DNA of 12,947 nucleotides. It comes from Thiopontia sp964647745. Lineage in GTDB: Bacteria > Pseudomonadota > Gammaproteobacteria > GCF-002020875. The notes under the pieces were generated by a model. It worked only from the letters and a program-made list of their open reading frames with translations, ran no database searches and had not been told where the DNA came from. Numbering within the stretch: the stretch's first letter is position 1; each line of letters begins with the position of its first letter. Shown one piece after another: positions 7,976-12,947 of the stretch. Where the stretch lies: the NCBI GenBank assembly GCA_964647745.1, contig CAZYJG010000039.1:1-12947 (forward strand). Reading direction: 5' to 3'. The translations under genes and the position numbers were made by a program.

Positions 7976-8322
7976 TCTCCCTCCATTGCCAGTTTTCCCT
8001 TGATATCAACAGGTACCAGAGAGAGCTCAATCGCCTGCTCTCCCCGCATCAACACCACCCTTCCCGGGTGGATCCCGGAGACAACCATTGAATCACCCAG
8101 TGAGTCTCCAACCCGCACCCGTTCCCCATTGATGATGGCGACCGCTGGAACCTGCCCCGTCAGGGTATAACTGAGCCTCAGTGATCCGATATCTCTCCAT
8201 TGTACCCCTTTAGTGGCCCCCTGTATTGGGGGGCGGGTGGGATCTGGCAGCGGCTCTGCGGCCCTGCCGTGGGGGGCAGAGAGCACCAGCAGTGCCAGCA
8301 GAATTGCTCTGCTCCCCTTCAT
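7972..8322 (-). CDS. mshK: MSHA biogenesis protein MshK (PilP/GspC-like periplasmic protein)
   Basis: The protein has 116 residues. It has a clear signal peptide (MKGSRAILLALLVLSAPHGRAAE), followed by DPTRPP, the conserved proline-rich element of MshK/PilP-type proteins. A small beta domain follows at about 45-110 (LTGQVPAVAIINGERVRVGD, then IHPGRVVLMRG), resembling the HR domain of GspC/PilP. In type IV pilus systems this protein links the PilN/PilO-like inner-membrane pair to the secretin, so here it would link MshI2/MshJ to MshL. The ATG at 8322 overlaps the mshJ stop as ATGA, with GGAG nine bases upstream. A TTG at 8340 is also in frame but has no benefit. The identification rests on small size, motif and position between mshJ and mshL. 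Confidence 0.85.
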   Translation of the reverse strand: MKGSRAILLALLVLSAPHGRAAEPLPDPTRPPIQGATKGVQWRDIGSLRLSYTLTGQVPAVAIINGERVRVGDSLGDSMVVSGIHPGRVVLMRGEQAIELSLVPVDIKGKLAMEGE

Positions 8323-9002
8323 GAGAGAGAGCTCCCCCAACCGGATGCTGCGACATCACCATGGGTGGCGCCAGAGAAGAGGAAAAAGCGCAGCTGAATG
8401 TTGGCATCCGGATAGCGGTCGACCACATAGTGGATATTGCCCCAGAGAAAGTTCTCCTCCATCGACTCCACCGAACGCAGAAACTCCACCGTCTGCCAGA
8501 AGCCGCCATAGAGATCAATCTGCACCCCCGACACACTGCTCCCCTGCGCAGCAAGCTCATCAAGCTGCTCCCGCTCCACCTCTGTCAGCTGCTCCTGGGT
8601 CAGTCGCTGCAGATTGACGACCCGCAGGCCGTGCAGCTGCTCCAGCAGGGTGCCGAGTACCTGCTCCATGGTTGAGCTGCTGGCCTGAAGTGCCTGCCGC
8701 TGTGCACTCCTCCCCCTCAACTGCTCAACCAGCGCACGCAGGCGCCCCTCCTGAAGCAGCAGGGCCTGCGGGGAGATCTCCTCCAGCTCACCCCGGAGCG
8801 CAGCGATCCGCTCCACCCCGGCCTTCAGCTCCGACTCCAGGGATGCAATCTCACCCTCCACTGCGGCGAGGCGCTCCTGCTGTGCCCCAACCGCAAAAAA
8901 CCAGATCGCGAGGGCGGCCGCAACCACTGCCCCGGAGAGGGCAATATGCTGGACCCGGGAGAGGCGATCAAGCCAGCGCAGCAGACGGCGGATCCGGATC
9001 AT
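8319..9002 (-). CDS. mshJ: MSHA biogenesis protein MshJ (PilO-like inner-membrane protein)
   Basis: The 227-residue protein has a short basic cytoplasmic tail (MIRIRRLLRWLDRLSR), one membrane helix at about 19-40 (IALSGAVVAAALAIWFFAVG) and a long periplasmic coiled coil at about 41-110 rich in Leu, Glu and Arg. A compact C-terminal domain follows at about 115-220 (VQIDLYGGFWQTVEFLRSV, then FLWGNIHYVV). This is the PilO/GspM layout. The ligand-binding-like segment GGFWQTVEFLRSVE is typical of PilO-type proteins. It should pair with MshI2 and contact MshK in the periplasm. The ATG at 9002 overlaps the mshI2 stop as ATGA and is preceded by a perfect AGGAGG seven bases upstream (9010-9015). Confidence 0.88.
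   Translation of the reverse strand: MIRIRRLLRWLDRLSRVQHIALSGAVVAAALAIWFFAVGAQQERLAAVEGEIASLESELKAGVERIAALRGELEEISPQALLLQEGRLRALVEQLRGRSAQRQALQASSSTMEQVLGTLLEQLHGLRVVNLQRLTQEQLTEVEREQLDELAAQGSSVSGVQIDLYGGFWQTVEFLRSVESMEENFLWGNIHYVVDRYPDANIQLRFFLFSGATHGDVAASGWGSSLS
8332..8335 (-). promoter_or_regulatory. Ribosome binding site of mshK (decides the ATG at 8322)
   Basis: GGAG at the end of GGGGGAG on the minus strand lies nine bases before the ATG at 8322-8320. This places the start exactly at the ATGA overlap with mshJ and gives a normal signal peptide. Confidence 0.6.
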
Positions 9003-9661
9003 GGCGCCCCCTCCTCGCCAGCGCGCAGCAGCTCCACCCTGAAGGCATACCAGCCGCTCTCGGCGTCTTGCGTTGCTGCACTATCCTCCTCGCCCCCCGT
9101 ATCAAGGCCATGCAGCAGCTGCAGCCGCTCAACCCGGCTCTCCCCAAAGTGGGGGTGGGCGCTCAATCGGTTGATGTAGCGGGGGAGCTGATCCGCCTCC
9201 ATCGCACCCCCCATCAGCTCCAGCTGGCGCCCTCCCTGCAACAGATGGAACTCGGTCAGATAGGCCCCCTCCTCACTGCTGTATGCAAGGGACTCCAGCA
9301 GGGGGGAGAATCCGCTGCGACTCAGCCTCTTCTCACGCTCCACAATATTGATGATCTCCCGCAGACGGGACTCCTCACCCCGCAGCCCGTTGACCCTCTG
9401 CTCGATATCCGAGACCTCCCTCTTCCGCAGCGCAACCTCCCCCTGCAGCTGCTCGATCTCTCCACTCTGTGCACCCTGTTGCTGCTGCAGTGCTGCAAGA
9501 TCCCGCTCAAGCTGTTGCCTCTCCCCGGCCACCACCCCAATCCAGAGCGCCTCGGCCAGCAGCAGGAGCAGAAGAGACAGCATGACCCCCCTCCAGAGGC
9601 GCCACTGCTGGCCGCGGAGCATCCCCTCCTCAAGCAGGTTGATCTGCTGCAGCTGCGCCAT
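8999..9661 (-). CDS. mshI2: MSHA biogenesis PilN-like protein (MshI2)
   Basis: The 220-residue protein begins MAQLQQINLLEEG. The INLL element near the N-terminus is the conserved PilN segment that docks into PilM in type IV pilus machines. One membrane helix lies at about 26-45 (VMLSLLLLLLAEALWIGVVA), followed by a coiled coil to about 105 and a small alpha/beta periplasmic domain (FHLLQGGRQLELMGGAMEAD, RYINRLSAHPHFGESRVERL). This is the PilN/GspL C-terminal layout. It should bind MshI in the cytoplasm and pair with MshJ in the periplasm. The ATG at 9661 shares bases with the mshI stop in TGATG. A GTG one codon earlier is also in frame, but the ATG has better spacing from GGAGG (9669-9673). 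The family is clear; the symbol follows usage in other MSHA loci where the PilN-like gene sits next to mshI. Confidence 0.85.
   Translation of the reverse strand: MAQLQQINLLEEGMLRGQQWRLWRGVMLSLLLLLLAEALWIGVVAGERQQLERDLAALQQQQGAQSGEIEQLQGEVALRKREVSDIEQRVNGLRGEESRLREIINIVEREKRLSRSGFSPLLESLAYSSEEGAYLTEFHLLQGGRQLELMGGAMEADQLPRYINRLSAHPHFGESRVERLQLLHGLDTGGEEDSAATQDAESGWYAFRVELLRAGEEGAP
9010..9015 (-). promoter_or_regulatory. Ribosome binding site of mshJ
   Basis: A perfect AGGAGG on the minus strand, seven bases before the ATG at 9002 and inside the 3' end of mshI2, fixes the start at the ATGA overlap. Confidence 0.8.
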
Positions 9662-10581
9662 CACCCCCCCTCCACGCTGCCACAGGCAGCGCCCAGTGCA
9701 GGAAGACAGTGCGGATCCACAGGGCAGGGGGAGATCAGCTCCGCCCTGATTCCGAGTGACTCGGAGAGCTGTTGCGAGAGTGTGGCGTTGTCAAAGACTG
9801 GAGAGGGGACCAGCAACCGCTGTGCAGCCCCCTGCTCACAGTGGCGCCCACAGAAAACGGCAAAACGGCCCACCTCATCGACCAGGCGGTCGGGCCAGAG
9901 CGCATCCTCAACCCGACTGCCGGAGCCCGGCAGATGGCTGGCGCCATGATCCAGCTCACGGGCACGATAGAGTTCACCTCCAACCACATGGACCAGAAAG
10001 GTCCTCTCCTGCATCATCGCCAGCAACAGAGTCGGCTGCTCTCTCTCACCAGCGGCATGCAGCAGCTGGCGCAGGGCAAGCTCAACGGTAATCACCGACC
10101 TGATCCGGAGCCCAACATCATCCGCCATCTCCACAAGCCGTCTCACCTCATCGCGCTCCGCCACCACCACAAACAGCAGCGGCGAGGAGGGACGCCCCTG
10201 ACCCGGCATCGGGTAGGAGCGGATAATGGCGTTCTCAACATCAAGATCGACCAGATCCCTCACCTGCCAGCGCAGCGCGGAGTCGACCTCGTTCTGGTGT
10301 ACCTTGGGTGCCGGAACCTGCAACAGCCGGTAGCTGCCCGGCTCCATCACAATGGTTGCAGGGAGCGAGCGCAGGGATTTTCTGGAGACCACCTTCTGCA
10401 GCAGGCGGATCTGCGCCTCAGCCCCCCTTGCAGAGAAGAATTCCGCCTGCCAGGGAAAAGTCTCTTGCCCTGAGTCAGATTCGGCCCGGGGGTAACCAAC
10501 ACAGAACCCCTGCTGATGGAAGGAGAGGCCCACACCAGAACCGCCTGGATTCGTTGGCAACGTTCTCAACAAACTATTCAT
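9661..10581 (-). CDS. mshI: MSHA biogenesis protein MshI (PilM-like actin-fold protein)
   Basis: The 306-residue soluble protein has no signal peptide or membrane helix. The early strand GVGLSFHQQGFCVGY (about 16-30), the segment SLPATIVMEPGSYRLLQVPAPKV (about 72-94, shown in the order of the protein as SLPATIVMEPG then SYRLLQVPAPKV), EVDSALRWQVRDLVD (about 98-112) and LLFVVVAERDEVRRLVEMA (about 135-153) match the MshI/PilM actin-like family, in which residues before the DLVD-type turn contribute to the partner surface. It is the cytoplasmic member of the alignment complex and should bind the MshI2 N-terminal INLL segment. It is the first pilus gene, starting 93 bases after the upstream sensor gene. 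No good Shine-Dalgarno site precedes the ATG at 10581, unlike most genes downstream, so translation may be weak or controlled. Its stop overlaps mshI2. Confidence 0.87.
   Translation of the reverse strand: MNSLLRTLPTNPGGSGVGLSFHQQGFCVGYPRAESDSGQETFPWQAEFFSARGAEAQIRLLQKVVSRKSLRSLPATIVMEPGSYRLLQVPAPKVHQNEVDSALRWQVRDLVDLDVENAIIRSYPMPGQGRPSSPLLFVVVAERDEVRRLVEMADDVGLRIRSVITVELALRQLLHAAGEREQPTLLLAMMQERTFLVHVVGGELYRARELDHGASHLPGSGSRVEDALWPDRLVDEVGRFAVFCGRHCEQGAAQRLLVPSPVFDNATLSQQLSESLGIRAELISPCPVDPHCLPALGAACGSVEGG
9664..9670 (-). other. G7 run at the mshI/mshI2 junction, possible -1 slip site
   Basis: The last two sense codons of mshI are GGG GGG, preceded by the G of a GAG codon and followed directly by the TGA stop. 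This makes a G-GGG-GGG heptamer in the geometry of a -1 slippery site. One step back changes the frame to GTG-ATG-GCG, which is the mshI2 frame. No use is shown by the sequence; it may only be a strong ribosome site. Confidence 0.3.
9669..9673 (-). promoter_or_regulatory. Ribosome binding site of mshI2
   Basis: GGAGG followed by more G residues, seven bases before the ATG at 9661, overlaps the last codons of mshI (Val-Glu-Gly-Gly-stop). This favours the ATG over the GTG at 9664. Confidence 0.7.
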
Positions 10582-10597
10582 AGAGGATGTGCAGCCA

Positions 10598-10616
10598 AGA
10601 GGTTCCCTGAATCTCT
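10598..10616 (-). promoter_or_regulatory. Leader hairpin with CsrA-like CAGGGA element upstream of mshI
   Basis: On the minus strand AGAGATTC, AGG, GAACCTCT form an inverted repeat: an eight-position stem with one A-C mismatch and a three-base loop. The loop region reads TTCAGGGAAC, containing CAGGGA, which fits the CARGGA core of the CsrA/RsmA consensus. It lies 17 bases before the mshI ATG. As an RNA element this is a candidate only; it could also be a DNA operator or chance. Confidence 0.35.
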
Positions 10617-10621
10617 GTAGT

Positions 10622-10651
10622 TATTTAGAGAGACTACCATGTCTAGGTCAA
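10622..10651 (-). promoter_or_regulatory. Candidate sigma-70 type promoter for the msh operon
   Basis: On the minus strand TTGACC (10651-10646) is a good -35 element. A -10-like element follows as TCTAAA (10629-10624, 16-base spacer) or TAAATA (10627-10622, 18-base spacer). It sits in the only sizeable gap before mshI, in an A/T-rich patch that contrasts with the surrounding G+C-rich coding DNA. The -10 match is only partial. The spacer contains a weak inverted repeat, AGAC N6 GTCT. Confidence 0.4.
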
Positions 10652-10674
10652 GTCAGAGGAAAATAATTGGGTGC

Positions 10675-12947
10675 TCAATCCGGCTGCCCTGCCCTCTGCT
10701 GGTACTCCTGCAGCCACTCCCTGAGCTCCGATAACGGCATGGGCCTGCTGATCAGATACCCCTGGATCTCATCACATCGGTTCCTGCGCAGAAAGTCCCT
10801 CTGTCTCTCATTCTCCACTCCCTCTGCCGTTACATCAAACCCGAGGGTTCTGGCCACAGAGATTATTGAGGAGACAATCGCCCGATCATCGGCACTATCC
10901 TCCAGGCCGGCAACAAAGGAGGCGTCAACCTTGACCCGGTCAACCGCCAGCCGCTTGAGGTAGTCGAATGAGGAGTAGCCGGTCCCAAAGTCATCAATGG
11001 CAAACATCACTCCCATCTTGTGGAGGGTCTCCAGCTTCTCAACACTGCCCTCGACTGAACCCATCAGCATCGACTCCGTCAGCTCCAGCTCGAGCCTGCC
11101 TGATTGATAACCGATCTCCTCCAGCAGTGCAGTCACCCGCTCAACAAAATCATCCGTCTCAAACTGCCGAATGGAGAGGTTGATGGCGACCCGTTCGATT
11201 CCGAACCCATCCATAAGCAGCCCCCGAAAATCGTTGCACCCCTGCTCAAGAACCTGGTTGCCGATCGGCAGAATCAACCCGAATGACTCTGCAACAGGGA
11301 TAAACTCCCCGGGCAGCAGCAGCCCCCGTTTGGGGTGGTGCCAGCGCAGCAGTGCCTCCAGGCCGGTGACCCTGCCATCACTCAGTGAGACCTGTGGCTG
11401 GTACCAGATCTCGAACTCACCCCTCTCCAGCGCCTCCCTCAGCTCCTGCTCAATCTGCAGCCGATCCACCACCAGCCTGTTGATCTCCTGGGTATAGAAG
11501 AAGAGGCGGTCCCCACCCAGATTCTTTGCCTGGTACATGGAGAGATCAGCCAGCTTGATCAGTGTTTCAGAATCCTCTGCATCCCTGGGGAAGAAGCAGG
11601 CCCCGATACTGGCAGTGAGACTGTAGCGCCCCCTGGCAAGATCAAAGGGCTTGCGAATCTCGTCGAGCACCTTCTCGGCAATGGTGGAGACCTCATCCTG
11701 GGTGGCGGCTGACGCAACCAGAAATGCAAACTCATCCCCGCCAAAGCGGGTAATCAGATCGGAGGCACGAAGGGTCCCGGAGAAACGCCTGGCCACAATC
11801 TTCAGCAGGTCATCCCCTGCAAGGTGGCCGAGTGAGTCATTGATCTTCTTGAAATCATCGAGATCGAGGAAGAGAACGGCAAAACTGCTCCGCTCTCTCC
11901 TGGCGCTATTGATTGCATGCTCGAGGTGGGCATTGAACATGATTCTGTTGGGCAGCCGGGTGAGCGGATCATGGTGGGCCAGATAGTCGAGATCACTGTG
12001 GCTCTTCTGTAGCTGCTGTTCGGCAACAAACTTGTCCGTCACATCCCGTGACACCTCAACAATGGCACGGATGGAGCCATCCCTGTTTCTCAGTGGTGAG
12101 GCCTGTATCTCCACATAGTAGGGAGACCCCGATGCCGAGACGTGTCGATGGACAACAGTGACCGGCCCATCCTCATCGACCACACGACTCATTGGGCAGG
12201 GGGTATCACCAGAGGAACAGGGATCTTGCCTGCCATGCGAAATCCTGTAGCAGGTGCTGGGGTCAAATGAGTCGAGTGCCCCCCCTGCAGCCTGCTCGGC
12301 AGCCCGGTTCAACATCTGCACCTGATAGTCGAGGCCAATCACCATGATGGGTTCCGAGATGCTGTCCATTACAGCCTGCAGCTCCTCATTCCTTCTGCGC
12401 AGCGCCTCTGTACGGACAGTAACCTCCTCCTCCAGCTGCTCCCGTGCAGTAGTGAGAATCTGTTCCGCCTCCTTCTGCTCGGTGATGTCGTGCACGGTGC
12501 CGATCATTCGGATCGGCTTGTGGTCGCTGTCATAGGTTACATCTGCGCGCTCGTGAACCGTTCGTACACGCCCGTCCGGCAGCACAATGCGGTGGTCGAT
12601 GGCATAGTTGTTCCTCTCCAGCGCCTCATCCACGGCAGCGATCACCGACCCCCTGTCCTGCGGATGGACCGTTTCCAGAAATGCGTCATAGGTGGCGCCA
12701 AACTGCTGCGGGGTGAGGCCGAAGATTCGGTAGATCTCATCCGACCACTCCAGATCGTTGGTGACAATATTCCAGTCCCAGTTTCCGAAGTGGGCAATGC
12801 GCTGTGACTCAACCAGCGTCTCCCTGTTCCTCTCCAGCTCCTCTGTGCGCTCCCGGATACGCCGCTCCAGGAGGTCATGATCCTCCCGGAGCCCCTCCTC
12901 CTCGTCCCGCAGCGCAGGTAGCCAGCGGGCAATCAGCAGGGCCAGGA
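10675..12947 (-). CDS. PAS-PAS-GGDEF-EAL cyclic di-GMP turnover protein (5' end beyond the window)
   Basis: The frame is open to the right edge; 756 residues are visible (numbered from the edge). The first residues (LALLIARWLPAL) may be the end of a membrane helix and lead into a charged coiled coil (to about 45). PAS1 spans about 46-162 (FGNWDWNIVTNDLEWSDEIY) and ends in the PAC motif GTVHDITEQ. After a second coiled coil, PAS2 spans about 191-305 and carries C232, H237, C243 and C250. GGDEF is intact (FGGDEF, 401-406), with an RxxD inhibitory site, RASD, at 393-396. The EAL domain keeps E530-A-L, NLS at 589-591, ELTES at 621-625, DDFGTGYSS at 651-659, K672, AEGVE at 707-711 and Q728. It should sense a signal through PAS and make or, more likely, hydrolyse cyclic di-GMP. 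It occupies the place of Vibrio mshH (csrD) but lacks CsrD's degenerate motifs. A GTG at 12645 is internal to PAS1 and is not the start. Confidence 0.93.
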   Translation of the reverse strand, partial: LALLIARWLPALRDEEEGLREDHDLLERRIRERTEELERNRETLVESQRIAHFGNWDWNIVTNDLEWSDEIYRIFGLTPQQFGATYDAFLETVHPQDRGSVIAAVDEALERNNYAIDHRIVLPDGRVRTVHERADVTYDSDHKPIRMIGTVHDITEQKEAEQILTTAREQLEEEVTVRTEALRRRNEELQAVMDSISEPIMVIGLDYQVQMLNRAAEQAAGGALDSFDPSTCYRISHGRQDPCSSGDTPCPMSRVVDEDGPVTVVHRHVSASGSPYYVEIQASPLRNRDGSIRAIVEVSRDVTDKFVAEQQLQKSHSDLDYLAHHDPLTRLPNRIMFNAHLEHAINSARRERSSFAVLFLDLDDFKKINDSLGHLAGDDLLKIVARRFSGTLRASDLITRFGGDEFAFLVASAATQDEVSTIAEKVLDEIRKPFDLARGRYSLTASIGACFFPRDAEDSETLIKLADLSMYQAKNLGGDRLFFYTQEINRLVVDRLQIEQELREALERGEFEIWYQPQVSLSDGRVTGLEALLRWHHPKRGLLLPGEFIPVAESFGLILPIGNQVLEQGCNDFRGLLMDGFGIERVAINLSIRQFETDDFVERVTALLEEIGYQSGRLELELTESMLMGSVEGSVEKLETLHKMGVMFAIDDFGTGYSSFDYLKRLAVDRVKVDASFVAGLEDSADDRAIVSSIISVARTLGFDVTAEGVENERQRDFLRRNRCDEIQGYLISRPMPLSELREWLQEYQQRAGQPD

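Noticed and set aside
8672..9949. Plus-strand open frame of 425 codons across mshJ, mshI2 and mshI
   Set aside because: It lies antisense to three well-supported genes, its protein is a Pro/Gln/Leu/His-rich composition with no family resemblance, and long antisense frames are common in G+C-rich DNA.
9772..10473. Plus-strand open frame of 233 codons antisense to mshI
   Set aside because: Shadow of mshI; no motif and no context for a separate gene.
10675..12645. Naming the GGDEF-EAL gene mshH or csrD from position alone
   Set aside because: CsrD proteins have degenerate GGDEF and EAL motifs and a different N-terminal layout; here both motifs are intact and two PAS domains precede them.

Overview
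The window is about nine-tenths of a mannose-sensitive haemagglutinin (MSHA)-type IV pilus assembly locus. Every gene I can support lies on the minus strand, so transcription runs from right to left. The high G+C content (about 60% by eye), strong GGAGG-type ribosome sites, and MshI/J/K/L/M/N/E/G proteins in the classical order point to a proteobacterium, most likely a gammaproteobacterium outside the Vibrio group. I cannot name the genus.

Layout in direction of transcription. From the right edge (12947) to 10675 runs the C-terminal 756 residues of a large sensor protein: possible end of a membrane segment, coiled coil, PAS, coiled coil, cysteine-bearing PAS, intact GGDEF, intact EAL. A 93-base gap (10674-10582) holds a candidate promoter and a hairpin with a CsrA-like CAGGGA element. 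Then come mshI (PilM-like), mshI2 (PilN-like), mshJ (PilO-like), mshK (PilP-like), mshL (secretin), mshM (ExeA-like ATPase), mshN (TPR protein), mshE (extension ATPase) and mshG (inner-membrane platform). Nearly all junctions overlap by 1-4 bases, so this is one translationally coupled operon. After a 38-base gap, an O-antigen ligase/polymerase (Wzy_C) family membrane protein runs off the left edge at position 1. mshF, the pilins (mshB, A, C, D) and a prepilin peptidase are not in the window; the pilins may lie further left.

How the genes work together. MshI, MshI2, MshJ and MshK form the alignment subcomplex linking the cytoplasmic motor to the MshL outer-membrane secretin. MshM and MshN are accessory proteins, probably for cell-wall passage and assembly. 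MshE powers pilin polymerisation on the MshG platform. The N-terminus of MshE carries the tandem RLG...Q module that binds cyclic di-GMP in Vibrio cholerae MshE. A gene able in principle to make and break cyclic di-GMP sits directly upstream, where Vibrio carries mshH (csrD). The terminal Wzy_C protein may glycosylate the pilin, but this rests on position only.

The components are known families. The points worth a second look are the catalytically intact GGDEF-EAL protein in the mshH position, its Cys/His-bearing PAS domain, the ligase in the place where mshF is expected, the leader hairpin, and a G7 run at the mshI/mshI2 junction placed correctly for a -1 frameshift fusion. I saw no mobile elements, CRISPR arrays, tRNAs or rRNAs.
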